From: Adiantum capillus-veneris
Taxonomy: Eukaryota > Streptophyta > Polypodiopsida > Polypodiales > Pteridaceae
DNA: 64,000 bases
Direction of reading: 5' to 3'
Assembly (NCBI GenBank): GCA_014529385.2
Contig: CM043958.1
Location: 122,480,817 to 122,544,816 of the forward strand
Shown here: piece by piece, positions 22,817 to 34,934 of the stretch
Numbering within the stretch: position 1 is the first letter of the stretch
Layout: the number at the start of each line of letters is the position of its first letter
The notes under the pieces: generated by a model
The model's input: only the letters and a program-made list of their open reading frames with translations
The model's database searches: none
Told to the model about the DNA's origin: nothing
Position numbers and translations under genes: made by a program

Positions 22817-23959
22817 ACACACACTCATTGTGTGAGTTGCAAAGTGCAAGAATTCCATCTCCTTCTCCAAGCTTGTAGAGAAGTTGAGAGCCTACACCAA
22901 CACTCTTGGCTATGGATTGCAAATCCAACCAAGAGCCATGCTCCAATTCTTAAGCTTTCCATCTTCTCCATCTTCATTACTATGCTATTATGTATGCTAA
23001 CAAGAAGAGCGATGATAAGTGAAGAAATATTTCTCGTATGAATGTTTCTTCTTCCTCTTCCCTATCCTCATTCCCCGCTAGCTATCTCCACCTTTGAAGG
23101 TGTTTGAGGCCTTGGGATTGAAGCTGGGGATGATTAATGTTTTTAGAAAAATCTATGTTATGCTCGTGATGCATGAAGCTTTCCATCTTCATTGCATCAC
23201 CTAGGTCACAAGGAACACAAAGATCGTATTGTACCAAGTCTCTCTTGATGGGAGAATCCATAATAAAAAAGCCTATTGGAGGGGGGACCGGCTCCACATA
23301 AATCCAGCCCTCAACTGTTGTCAAGTTCTCTAAACTCTCTCCCTTGCAAAAGTATTGTTCATGCCAAATTAATTAAGTATTATGGTTATGTTGCTACCAC
23401 TAGTTAAGTTCACCCTCTATGTTCTCAAAGTAGTCTCACAAAAATGCCCTCTCTAATTCTCGTAATTCTGTTTTTTTCAAAGTTCATAGGCCATCTTCAT
23501 TACAGTTGAAATCAAACCTGAGAAGACTAGTAGGGCAAAACTAGTGTGTAGATTTTGTACGGCATTGTATGGACTAAAATAGAGCTCAAGATAGTGGCAC
23601 ATGAAGTATGGCTACCCATTTTTTGGGACATAAGTCCTTCCTCTCTAACTCTCCTCGCAAAAAATCCACTAGAAAGATGCATTGAAGTCCTTCCTCTTTT
23701 GAGATAAACTCTCCTCACAAAAACTCTCCCAGAAGGGATGCATCATTCTTTCCTTCTAGAATCTATCTGTCTCTTTTCCATGAAAGAGGATACTACTACA
23801 CATTATGTTCACCATTGATGTTGCTATCAGTTGGATACCATTGAAGATAGATCACATGGGTTGCTTGGAACTAGAAGAATGTTGTTATGAATTATGTTTC
23901 ACAATCAGTATTGTCTTTGTATGCTTGGTTTTCCATGGATACCCTATATCCCTATTGTG
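22637..23959 (+). other. Unassigned sequence with poly(C)-(CA)n tract
   Basis: No gene recognised. It holds a run of 34 C (22769-22802) followed by (CA)n to 22824. The rest is A/T-rich unique-looking sequence with no strong coding signal. The right end may still contain decayed R1 pol (RNase H side). Confidence 0.6.
22769..22824 (+). repeat. Poly(C)34 followed by (CA)n
   Basis: 34 consecutive C then about 11 CA units. It creates spurious poly-Pro and poly-Gly frames. Confidence 0.97.
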
Positions 23960-24714
23960 TCCTTTGGCTTGTAGGACTTACTAGGGTCAACTCATATAAA
24001 GAAAGTGCTTTAGCTGCAAACATATGTGTGAACCTTCAATAGAAATTCACATATCCCAAAAAGGAACTCAGTTCATATATATATTTCAGAGATCTAGCTT
24101 GTTGAGCACACTTAATTTTATCATTGGCCATCTCAATACCATTTTTGGAGATGATGTGTCCCAAAAGTCAGTCCTTCCATACCATGAAATTTGATTTGAA
24201 TGGGTTCATGAAAACCTCTTCTCCTTGCATCTCTCAAATATTATTTCTAAGAAAATCAAATACATTTCTTAACTAGTATGGGAGTGGAAAGGGATCCTTG
24301 ATGGTCTGAGCATTAAGCTTCCTCTAGTACACATATCCTTAACTTCCCATTCTTCTTAGGAACCACTAAAACTGGAAATAGCCAGTCACTACTTGCAACC
24401 TCAATGTAGAACCCTACCTTCAAAAGGTTTTCAATCTCTTCATTGACCTTCTTAGTAGAGTTGGGATTCATTTTGTGCCTTTGTAGTCTAACTGGTCTGG
24501 CATCACGCTTTAGTGGTATCTTGTGTTGGCATACTTCAAGATCAACACCTTTTAGGTCAGTGTGCTCCCATGAAAACACATCCTTGTACTTATCAAATAG
24601 CACTCTGGCCTTTTCCTTAATCTCTAGCTTCAGATGCTTGTTAATCTTGACCATCTTTGGATTCTCACCTGTGTCGAGATTCCATTTCTTCACTTCTTGA
24701 TCATCTGGAAGCAA
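23960..24714 (-). pseudogene. R1 reverse transcriptase, internally deleted
   Basis: The N-terminal part is open (133 codons): KYKDVFSWEHTDLKGVDLEVC, then VNEEIENLLKVGFY and PVLVVPKKNGKLRICV, the standard entry into gypsy RT. After a stop come KLNAQTIKDPFPLPY and then, past a gap, LLGHIISKNGIE and LSSFLGYVNFY from the RT thumb. The catalytic Y-x-DD segment is absent, so a central piece has been deleted. Further pol sequence beyond 23960 is not convincing. Confidence 0.85.
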
Positions 24715-25168
24715 CCAATTTGGGCCTCCTCCCTTTCTTTTGCCATTGATTCTACTTCATTTTTTGTCCAAAATCCTGCTATATATTTTTTGAATGGGTT
24801 GCCTATCTCCGCCAGTCCAAGCTCCATCTCAAATATTTAGTAGTTTGACTCGATCCTTCTTCATTCATCTCACTAGGTTTAGCTGTTGCTCTACGTGCTT
24901 TGGTTCTTATGGTGTCCATCCATCCAACTGAAGTGTTCTCTGAGATTCTATGAACTGATCTAGGTATTGTTTGAGTTTGTCTCTCATCCTGCTCTTTATC
25001 CATCAATATAGCAATCAAGTTGATTTTTGTCAAAGGAGAAATGTTCATTGAGGTTAATATCCTCTCAATTTTCTTTGTTCCATATTTCTTGCATAGCTCC
25101 TCTGGTCTTAAGGCTTTCTTCTAGCTTCTTGTGTTATCTATCTTTATCTGGTTTATCCTGCTAGATCC

Positions 25169-25465
25169 CTATATTGTCATTGTTTGGTTGGCATGGTCGT
25201 GCATCACATTAGTAGTTGTGAGCCATGGTCTACCTAAAATCATCCCATATGCTCCGTGGATATCCACAACCAACAAATTGGTCATGAATTTCTCCTTCCG
25301 TACTCTGATTTGCATGTTCTCAATTAGTCTTGTGGCCTGGACTACCCTATGGTTAGCTATCCTGACTCTGAATGGTGCTAGTTTTAGATCATAGATCCCC
25401 AATTTTTGCATGAGATTCTCTTCTAGAATGTTCTCACTAGCTTCCCCATCCAGCATCACTCTCAA
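25169..25465 (-). pseudogene. R1 retropepsin-like protease
   Basis: Active-site region VMLDGEASENILEENLMQKL (usual form D-G-G/S-A-S-E-N-I), a flap region, and MILGRPWLTTTN at the C-terminal side, followed by HDHANQTMT. This is the protease type seen upstream of RT in several plant gypsy lineages. The third active-site residue is Glu instead of Gly. It lies upstream of RT in the usual order, in contrast to PR2 of the G family. Confidence 0.8.
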
Positions 25466-26249
25466 TAAATGATTCCGCTACTTTCTTATTTTGTAGTCAA
25501 TCTAAATGAGTGGAACCTCATCATCCCTGATAGCTACCAAGTCCACTACCCTTGCTTTAGCCTCTACCTTTCTTTTGTGTCTAATGAAATTTGTAGCTTC
25601 TTATATCATCCAATTATATCGTTAATTTCTAGATCCTTTTGTAGAGCTTTACATATATTTTGTCATGTTCATTACTAGATTATTGTTCATTACCAGAGCT
25701 ATAATCTGAGTTCAAAGATTTCTCCTCTGTTTGACTATCTTCATAATTCCATTGGGTTGACTTCCCTGATCTGGTAGCTAGCTGACACTATGATGGATTC
25801 TCTGTCTGATCCTTCACCAATTCAATACCTCCAACTTTGGCCAAGTCTGATCTGGCTTGTTGCACATCTTCAGCCAAACTCTAGAGTGAAGCTATGATGG
25901 ATTCATTTAATCCAATTACTGCCTTCTCCATTGCTTATTGCAATTGCTCTTCGTGAGCTCTTGAAGGCTGAGGTTGTAGTTTCCAAATCATACAAGCATC
26001 TGAACACTCTAGCTGTTTTGGAATCTTCTTTGTCACATTCTCTGTAATCTTGGTCGCTAGCTCTTGTTGCTCTTTCCATTCATCCACTACCCTCTCTTTG
26101 CCTTTTTCCTTCCATACAACTCTCTGTTGCTCCCACTTCTTGGTTTGAGTAATCTACAAGTTCATGTGGAATTTATTCAATTACAACCCATTTCCTTCTG
26201 GTTACCACCCAGGTTACTGGTATTGGTTCAGGTAACTTCTGGCCAGGTC

Positions 26250-27300
26250 CCTCTGGTTTGCGAGCATCTTGGCAGTGAGCTACAAAGTGACCATATTTCC
26301 CACACATATAAAGATTTAAGCATCATTTTCCAAAGTCACCCTTGCCTCTGCCCCGACCAGTACATCCCTAGTATATGCCTCTTCCATTACCAGTATCTGT
26401 GTTGGTGTCATTTTCCTTGGAATCGTACTTTCTTCATCTTCTTTCACTGCCTTGGGATTCATCAATGCAATCATTGATTTATATTTTCATTTCTTGAAAT
26501 GATAAATCCTAATGCCATAGTTATTATATGCATGCCCATAGGCTTTACATTATGTACACTATGAGATTCATCAAATCTGTGGTCTCTCAATGTGCATTTT
26601 AAACACCAGATCTCCATCTTTTTGAGTGAAGGCCTTGTCTTAGCTATTTCAACAATTTGCTTTGACATCTCTTCCATCTTTTTGGTCCACGATTCCTTCT
26701 CCTTGGCTTTACTCTTTTCATCTAAGTCACTCTCAGATGAATTGTAAGTAGTGATGGATTCTGTCCCTTCAATTGATGACTCATTGTCACTGGATTGTCT
26801 TTTCTTGTAGCCCTTCTCCTTTTTGGCTTACTGCTCCAATTTTGGCGCTCTTTGGACCAGATCATTAAATTTCTTTGTGGGTGCAGGAACCTCTTTTTCC
26901 CTTAACTTCATACTTTAAAGAACCATGCTTGCATCAATTTTTATAGAGGCTCCTGCAGTTGTCTGGTCCATTCCTTAATCTTCTCCACATAGCTTCTAAC
27001 CAAACAATTTGTCGTGCTTGATTTTATCCAATTTGCATAGTATGTCCTCATCCCCCCTATTATTTGAATACTCCAAGCAAAAAGCTTATATTAGCTTGTT
27101 GTAGGATTTGAGCTCGTAAGTTGGATAATGGTAGTACCATTTTCTAGGTGCCTCTTTCAGTGACTAAGGAAAATATTTCACCCATTCATCCTCATCTATG
27201 TCCTTGAGCTCAGTATACTCTTCAAAAACATCTTTCTTTCTTGCTTTAAAATTTGGAAATGTGATTTTCAAGTTAGTGGAACGTTCGTGGTTACTAGTTC
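26250..27300 (-). pseudogene. R1 gag with zinc knuckle (degraded)
   Basis: Many frames are needed to read it. The capsid-like part has RKWYYHYP, YELKSYNKLI and LDKIKHDK. A Ser/Glu/Lys-rich stretch follows, then near 26260-26315 CLNLYMCGKYGHFVAHC, a zinc knuckle with correct C-x4-H-x4-C but C-x5-C instead of C-x2-C. It lies upstream of the R1 protease in the same direction. Assignment rests on order and on the knuckle. Confidence 0.6.
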
Positions 27301-27759
27301 TAGTTTTGTAAGATGGTTTTCTGTCTTTAAATCTTCTTTTATTGTATTAGTCTATATCCGTTGCCCAATCATTGTCTTCTTTAGTCTCACTCACTTTGTC
27401 TTTTTCAAACTGCTTTGCTGATTTATGTCATGCTAATTGATGACTTTGCTAGCTACCCTCAGTATGTTTCCTACTTCATTGAGATCCATGAGGTCGGGTC
27501 CGTCTCTTCGCTCTCTCTACATGCCTTGCCTGGAATGGGTCAAATATTGAGAATCCCTTGATTCATCTATTGTCCCTCATCTTGGAGGGACATCTGTCTT
27601 GTTCCTAGGTTCACTCATAAAATTAGAGCCTCGCTCTGACTCTTCCTCGATTGGACTAACACAACCCAAATCATCCATGAATTCGGTAGTTGGAATTTTG
27701 CCACATGCAACTCATCTGGGAGACATAGTTGATTCCTGATAACTCTGACACTAGCTGAG

Positions 27760-28330
27760 AGATAGTCCAGTTGTTGAGAGCAACTTAACTCGAGCCACCG
27801 TGACTGCCAAAATGGAATGAATTGAACACTTATGACAGTTATTCCACGTTAGTTGGTTAGAGTTAGTTCATATCAGGTTATGACCAGATCAAACAAAACT
27901 GGAATGAAATACAAGGACTAGAACTAAACTAGATTGATACTGGACACTAAAAATGGGATATATTCAAATTAGTGTAAGCAGTACAACAATGTGAGCCAAG
28001 TTTATTTTGAGCTCATTTTAAGGTTACAAAGATACAAGAGCACAAAGAGCTTTGATGATAGAAAGCAATGATAGTGTAAGTCCTAGTGATTAGAGATATA
28101 TCCAAGTAAAATTGAGTAGTGAGCCCTATTTATAGCCCTCGGACTGGGCCTCTAACTAACTATACATTGTACTAGTTATACTTTGCTCAAAGATTAATAT
28201 ATCGCAACAACTTTCCTTAGTAATTACAAATCCATCCAACTCAATTGCCCGATTGAATCTTTGTTTGGAGGTTGTTCCCACCATTCGCAACTAGATTGCA
28301 AGAGAGTTGAAGAATTGACAAGAAGTTCAT
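27760..28330 (-). repeat. R1 LTR-like promoter region
   Basis: On the minus strand TATAAATAGGGC (about 28124-28135) is followed by a leader that runs to the PBS-like site near 27750. The right limit is unknown because no partner LTR is seen. Confidence 0.4.
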
Positions 28331-28758
28331 GAGGAACTCTTTGTGCTTTAGCAATGGCTACCTCAAGCATACTCATAGATCCATAAGTCTAGCAAAAAAA
28401 CATTGTGTGCACAACTCTCTTTCTTCATTGTCCAGAATATCTAAATTGAAACTCCATACAAAACACATCAAATTATCCCTTGATTTAGCTCAATTGGACA
28501 TGCTCAATACATATTTGATATATCCCACAATCTTATATATAAATGGTTCCAGTTGTCACTAAAAGCCTGTCATGGGTGTACATTTAATTGCCTACACACA
28601 CCCGCCTCTCTACATGCATTCCTCTCCAAAACCTGGCTTTGTGGACACCTTGATTCACCCGATGGATTTGTTCTTACAGTGCTCACAAAGAAGACCATCA
28701 AAAGCATGCCTATCAAAATTAGTGGTGGCTTGCTCCCATTTTGTGTCCCTATATCCTA

Positions 28759-28763
<5 letters not shown>

Positions 28764-28847
<84 letters not shown>
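28764..28847 (+). repeat. (GA)n microsatellite, 84 bp
   Basis: About 42 uninterrupted GA units. Confidence 0.97.
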
Positions 28848-28850
<3 letters not shown>

Positions 28851-29389
28851 CTATTCGAGACTTGTGGACGTAAATACTCAATATAAAAATTGGTCTTGTC
28901 ATTTTCAAAAATCTTGGTAATCTTTCAGTTTAACAATATTCTCTTTTTTCTATATTTGTTCCTTCCATCATTCTTAGAACACCCTCTTACCTTATGATGG
29001 TCCATCCAATCCATGAACCAATCACGATATCAGAAAATCAATCTAAATTTAAGCTCTAATTTTCATCAGCAAAGAGAAAATCGATCTTTAGATCCTTTGC
29101 CTTTTCCCTTTGGGCATGCCAAAAAGGATGCCCAGCCATTATTCACTTCATCTTTAGTTTAAATATTCCTTCCTCAAACCAAGAAAATATGATCAATTTC
29201 TCTCATCGTATTGTATGCGCTCCACCTGTGAGACGATGGCAACCATACACACACATAAGCTGAAAGACTAGGCATCGTGCACAACACCTCTACACACATT
29301 GGTTTGGATGGTAGAGTTGGAAGCGATGGCCCATGTGGACCTCGGATGCCAAAGGGAATGGATGCCATGGTAAAATTGCTCTGCTGCTA

Positions 29390-29403
29390 GGGGGGGGGGG
29401 GGG

Positions 29404-29474
<71 letters not shown>
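29390..29474 (+). repeat. Poly(G)16 followed by (AG)n
   Basis: 16 consecutive G, a short AAG, then about 34 AG units. Confidence 0.97.
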
Positions 29475-29476
<2 letters not shown>

Positions 29477-29749
29477 GTTGGGGTGGAAAACCAAGATCAC
29501 AAAAAGCATACAAGGGCGGTAACCTATTTGCTCTCCTGATTTGGCTATATGCATTCCAACCTTGACCTCTTATTTTGTTTCATGCTCTTCTATGAAAGAC
29601 AGCAAAGTCTTCAACGTTTTAAGGAACGTTGATGGGGCATGATCGTTTTGCACTTCGCAAGTCCTGTAGAATACAAAGACTCTCGTGGCATTTTGGGTTA
29701 TTCTCCTTTATTGGGGGACAGCCCAAAAAAAAGGGAGACACCTCTCTCC

Positions 29750-30098
29750 AAACAGTTGGTCTAATGGTAAGGCTTTGACCTCTCAACCTTTGGGTTGTGG
29801 GTTCAAATCCCCCGTTGGGTCGCACTCTAGAGGGACACCTTGGGCTCACCTAGTTTTCATGTTGCTAGGGCTGTTGTCCTTGGACACTTGAGTGCATCCT
29901 CCTCCAGGGGTGGGTCACTCAAGGAGGAAGTTCCTAGCCAATTTCTAGGAGTCCTCTCCATCATTCCCAGCACCCGGTGAATTAATTAGGTGTCCAGATG
30001 GTACACAGTCCTTGCATGAGCATGTAACATGGCTAATAAGCTGGAAGGAATAAGCACCTCCCCCCTGTGGGCCCTCTGGTGTGTCAAAACAAAAAGAA
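29750..30098 (+). mobile_element. tRNA-derived SINE-like element
   Basis: The head has an A-box-like TGGTCTAATGGTAAGG and, 34 bp further, a B-box GGTTCAAATCC, the split pol III promoter of tRNA-derived SINEs. A 270-bp unrelated body and a CAAAACAAAAAG tail before a G run follow. The cloverleaf does not close (no matching acceptor or anticodon stem), so it is not a tRNA gene. Exact ends and target duplication not determined. Confidence 0.6.
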
Positions 30099-30116
30099 GG
30101 GGGGGGGGGGGGGGGG
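30099..30116 (+). repeat. Poly(G)18
   Basis: 18 consecutive G immediately left of the N1 LTR. Confidence 0.95.
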
Positions 30117-30119
30117 ACA

Positions 30120-30261
30120 TGTCATGCCAAGGGCAATGCCCAATGGTCAAGGACCAGGCCCAAGGGGCCGGCTGTGAGTGTGGATAGGGAATGAGGCCTA
30201 CGGGGCTCTTTAAAGGGATGTTGAGAGCGTCATTCCAGGAAATCCCACCCAGGGCTTTATA
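30120..30261 (+). repeat. N1 5' LTR (142 bp)
   Basis: TGTCATGCC to CTTTATA. About 90 percent identical by eye to 60724-60865. Very short for an LTR element. Confidence 0.75.
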
Positions 30262-30262
30262 T

Positions 30263-30274
30263 TGGTATCAGAGC
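30263..30274 (+). promoter_or_regulatory. N1 primer-binding site
   Basis: TGGTATCAGAGC, an exact match to the initiator-Met tRNA site, one base after the LTR. Confidence 0.85.
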
Positions 30275-30341
30275 TCAAGGGGAGGGAGGAGCTATGGCGG
30301 AGGAGGGAGTCTTGCAGTGTTTTTTTCCCACATGGTTGCAT

Positions 30342-30539
<198 letters not shown>

Positions 30540-32046
30540 GTGATGGGACACTGCCCCTACAGACCCGACGCTGAAGAAGACGACCGTGGGAAGGTGGGCT
30601 TATTTGGGGAGTGGAGCGAGGTCAACCTGCATGCAGCCGGTCGCGGGTGGGCTCACTGAGTTTGCAAGGTCAATCTATGCAGGGTTCATCACAGTAGCAT
30701 GGGGAGAAGCTATCTATAGCAGATGCCTCATCGATGTGCTCTTCAACTGGGCCTATGTGAGTCGATGCCATGCATTTCCTTTGCTTATTCACATTCAGCT
30801 TCCCTTTGGGGCTTAGGTAAATTTGCCATCCCCTTTCAAGGGGGCCTTTCCCACCCGCTGCACAGCAGGCCAGTCCACCCACATGCACCACAAACACAAC
30901 CATGCATTTATGTGGGGATTGTGCGACCATGTGAGGGTGGACGACCCTCAAGGTTGCAGGAACTAATCAAGAACAATCAATTTGGAAAAAGCTACGAATG
31001 TCAAAAATTTCAAGTTTTGATGGCATAAGCTTTCAATATTTAGTAAGGGTTTCACTGGATTTGGAATTGATATAGCAAGCAAAGGGCAAGGCCTACCAAG
31101 AAACCATGCACGACAAGGTCATAGTTTCAAGGATTTTTGACGGATTTCAGTACATGTTACAGGTTGTTTGGCATATTGGAGAGGCTTCATGGTGCATTCG
31201 ATAGCATTTGACGAGATCGAGCACCGTTCAAAAGCCATGCAAAGTGTTTTTAGTAAGGGCATCGCAGGTAAGGCCTTTGTCAAATATTCCAACACAGATG
31301 GATTATAAGGTTTGAGATTCACTTTCTTGTAGTTTTCATCACTTTATGTATAGGATTGTATTGCAGGAGCATGTATTTATTTTAACATGTCGACAAGGTC
31401 GATTTTAAAAGGAGTACATCAATCATGTTTTACCCAGGGAGCAAGGCTCCATCCACCAAGACTACCAGGGATTGAATCACTATGTATTTATGTATTGGGT
31501 GCATGATCACGCCCAAGCATCCATAGCTTGCAAAGGATAGGCAAAGTCCATAGCTATGAGCAAATCCCAAGTCAACAACCATATCATAGGATGCTATGAC
31601 TTTCACTGCCAAGGGAAGTCAATAGGTATGTTAACGTGTGGCTTTGATCAAGCAATATTTGGCAATAGTTGACACTCGATAGCTAAGCTGTAGATGTTAT
31701 CTCTATCAATATTGGGCATAGGATTCTCAATAAAGTGCACAATTCAGCAAGGCCGATTCTCTATAAAATTTTGACAAGGCCAATTCTTCTCTACTTGGAC
31801 ACAAGGGTGTCAACAAGCATACCTATTTGCTATGAGCATTCAATATCAGTCTTGTCTCATCTTACTGATCGACTTCTAGGAAGCAGGGCTTCACCCTAAG
31901 ACATACTGCAGCATACGCACTTGGAAGTCTTTGCAACATGTCTGTATGTTTTCTCCCTAGAGATTGGATTACACCAAGACAAGAAGGACTGTACGGGACG
32001 TCAGACAACTCTCAAGTTATTCGCATGAGCCGGATTCAAGTACACT
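30540..32046 (+). other. N1 internal region, left half, non-coding
   Basis: No coding potential recognised. Short inverted words recur, such as GAC-AAG-GTC (31112, 31392) and GAAGC-AGG-GCTTC (31880-31892), also found in N2 and the right half of N1. Ends with ACACT, the left target duplication of G3. Confidence 0.6.
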
Positions 32047-32974
32047 TGTCAACAGCAAGCTAACACAGATACCACGGATACCATTTTTTGGAGTTCTCAT
32101 TGTAAGAGCATTTATTATTTTCATAAATTGAGAATATTGTAACTCCTATTTTTGGATAAACCTTGTAATTGATGAGCCGGGGGTACAAGCTTCTAGATTG
32201 TATCAACCGTCATCACCCATCTTTGGTAGAACTCCCAGATTATTAGTTTTGACCACCAAAAACCTTGGCTAAGGTATTAAAGCCAATTTTTGTAAGTTAT
32301 TATTAAGTTTTGGATAATGAAATACACAGCATGAGCTAACGGCGCTCTCTTCTCTCCTTCTCGCGCTTCTTACTCCCTCCCCTCTTGTCACATTGCAATC
32401 GTGTTTGTTGCATTGCAACCGCAGGTAAGAGCTCTACCCATTGACGTAAACACATCACAGTATTTCATAGCTTTTGGCGTCGCCGACCCGCGGCCTAATT
32501 TTATCATAAGTAGGAATTTACACTTCAAAATCAAAAACTAAGCATAGGCGGGGTATTGGGGCATCATTGCTAAGCATTTAAGTGCATTCTGAGTCGGAAA
32601 CGGCTAGGTCAAAAATCAAATGTTGTTAATAATCGCGATTTTGGTACTTGACCTAAAGTGGGGTTTGAGACTATAAGCATGTGTGCTTAGGTCTTATAAA
32701 CTTGTCCTAGAAGTTTTGTTATGTTTGGATGTCATTTGATGCTGTAACGGATGTGATTTATTTGTCGATGAGTGATTGGCTTTTGGTGATTTCAGTCACT
32801 TGAGTGTAGCTTGAGTTAGATGTGAGTTGTTAGTTGTTTTACAAGAGATTGACAACCTCTTGTAGCCTCTATGCACTAGTCAAGTCAGCTTCGTCCCATG
32901 GATTGACAATTAAATCGTGGTTCTCACTAATACTACAATAAGATAGGATAGTGAGGTTAGACACGCGTCCCACA
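32047..32974 (+). repeat. G3 5' LTR (928 bp)
   Basis: TGTCAACAGC to CGTCCCACA. It contains a strong splice donor-like GCAGGTAAGAG (GT at 32425-32426), lost in the 3' LTR copy (GCAAGTAAGAG). A degenerate G3 palindrome lies at 32625-32646 with its left half nearly exact. The segment AGAAGTTTTGTTATGTTTGG near 32709 aligns with the G1 and G2 LTRs. Confidence 0.92.
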
Positions 32975-32976
32975 TT

Positions 32977-32995
32977 TGGCGCCGCTGCCGGGGAT
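32977..32995 (+). promoter_or_regulatory. G3 primer-binding site
   Basis: TGGCGCCGCTGCCGGGGAT, two bases after the LTR. It differs by one base (C for T) from the TGGCGCCGTTGCCGGGGA site known from Athila-like elements. Confidence 0.92.
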
Positions 32996-33656
32996 CAAAG
33001 AGACATAAACTAGGGAAAAATACGAGCGTCTTGTGAAGTTATCCTTTAACTTCCTCTAGGATCCTCTAGAGTTAAAAACTTTCTTTTAGAAACCGCATAG
33101 CCTAAGATTGTCGTCTTTTGCTGTGTAGATGTAGCTTTGAAGTAATCGTACTTGTCGAGTGCCTCTAGGACTTTAGGACTGTAGGATTTTGAGAATGATT
33201 GATAGACAAGACAATTCTTAAGATCAATGCTCATGAAACCCTAAAAAACAAGAAAACAAGTGTTTGTGGACACTTTCCACAACCCTATTGCATGAGAACC
33301 TAGGAGTAGGGTAAGTAGGATCCGAGGTGGATTTTAGAACATTGCTCTCTCTGAAAGAATCAAGTGTGACTTGTTATTTGAAGTGCATAATTTCAGGTCT
33401 ATGGCTAGAAATAGCACGAAAAGACTCCAAACCACTCAGTCCAACTGGAGAGTAAGCTTAAAAGTTGTCTGAACCAGTGGGTAAGCTCAAGGACACTTTG
33501 AGGTAAAAATTTCAAGAGTTGGCCAAAACTCAAATTATTTACTTTTGTTTGACATTTTACGCCAAATTAAGTTTTACTTGATTCATAGGCTTAAAATAAC
33601 TCATAAAAGGATTGTCCTTGAAAAAATTGCAAAAATTGGTTCATTTCAAGCCTAAA

Positions 33657-34535
33657 GCTAATAATCGTGATTATTAACTTTCAGCTCAGATTAGACCAAG
33701 GTTCATACCATTGACTCATTGCATATGTACAAACAACTTTTGTAAAGGCATAAAAGATTTGGATCACCAAACTGGCAAAAAATTGGGTAAAAATTAAAGT
33801 TTGTATTGACTTTCTGAATCTTGAGTGTAAATTGGGAAAAAATTTATCCAGACTTGATGAAACTTGATTCAAAGGCTTATATTGATGTGATAAACATGTA
33901 TGCATCCTCAGTTGACCAAAAAGATGCAAAAAAGTTACCAGTAGTAGTAAATAATCGTAACTATTTATATTTGCCCCATTTTTCAACTTTTTTGACCAAA
34001 TTGGCATACCACTAGCTTTACCATGTTGTAATAAGCCCACAAACCAAATTTGTTAAGGTTTGGATCATTTCATTGGAAATTGTGACCAAATTTGCAAAGT
34101 TAGTCTGCGGACAGAAAACTGATGACCATTTGACCAAAACTTGTCCAAACTTGTTGAAACTTGGCTAGAGACCTTAACTTGAGGTGATTAATAGATCTGT
34201 GTCAAAGTTGAGACAAAAATAGAGCTAGAGTAAATAATCGCGATTATTTACATCTGCTTCAAAACTTGGAAATTTTGCAAATTTGAGTATAACACAATGT
34301 CAAGCATATGAAGTACACCACACAAATCAGTTTTGGTGAAATTTGGATCACAAAAGTGAGACTTAAGCCAGATTCTTGAAATCAGAGTCTGTGGACACAA
34401 AACAGTTGATAAACTTAAATAGATTTTGTCCAAACTTGTTGAAACTTGTCCAGGGACTTTAACAAGTTGTATACTTGACAAACCAAGCCAAAAAGTGCAA
34501 AAAACTGGCAAAAGTAAATAACCGTGATTATTTAC
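33657..34535 (+). repeat. G3 leader palindrome array, four units of about 285 bp
   Basis: The 22-bp palindrome (half-site GTAAATAATCG plus its reverse complement) is perfect at 34230-34251. Degenerate copies lie at 33657, 33947 and 34514. Start distances are 290, 283 and 284 bp. The intervening sequence is a diverged tandem repeat, e.g. TTGTCCAAACTTGTTGAAAC at 34142 and 34428. The array lies between the PBS and gag. The same palindrome recurs in the spacer at 48527-49128. Confidence 0.85.
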
Positions 34536-34934
34536 TATTGCTACAGAGAGCCACCAGTTTTGATTTTTGAACTTGTACAGTTTGGACCAACATAATACAA
34601 AGCCACCGGGAAATTTTGGGTTCAATCGGATTCAAATTGGTACATGTTCACTCAGTTTTTGAGTTGCAGATTAATCCTTTGATTTTTGCCAAACTCGAGT
34701 TTGACGGTTGACTTAATTAGCTCTAATTGCAATGATACACATAGACCAATCACAACAGCTAGCAAAAAATTATGTCTTTACAGAAGAATAATTAATTTGA
34801 TCAAATTGGTACAAGAATCGGGTTGCAAACAAGGAATCGGTAGCTTGACAGGAAGTGCAATCAAGTCAAGTGGAAGAAATTGACAACAAGTCAATCCAAA
34901 GGTAAGTACTCTATCCAGGGCTTCGTAAGTCTAT

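Larger units (their letters stand above)
23960..28330 (-). mobile_element. R1: decayed minus-strand Ty3/gypsy remnant
   Basis: Read on the minus strand: LTR-like region with TATA (about 28330-27760), PBS-like site (TAGTGTCAGAGT near 27750, 9 of 12 bases matching TGGTATCAGAGC), gag (27300-26250), protease (25465-25169) and RT (24714 to about 23960). Integrase and a 3' LTR are not found. The protease and RT sequences differ clearly from the G family, so it is another gypsy lineage. Ends are not defined. Confidence 0.7.
28331..29749 (+). other. Unassigned sequence with GA microsatellites
   Basis: No gene or element recognised. Contains (GA)n at 28764-28847 and poly(G)-(AG)n at 29390-29474. Open frames here are driven by the repeats. 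Confidence 0.6.

Noticed and set aside
22685-23041. 118-codon frame at the poly(C)-(CA)n tract
   Set aside because: Half of it is poly-Pro and Thr-His from the repeat; no conserved part.
29750-29830. A functional tRNA gene
   Set aside because: A and B boxes are present but acceptor and anticodon stems do not pair; fits a SINE head better.
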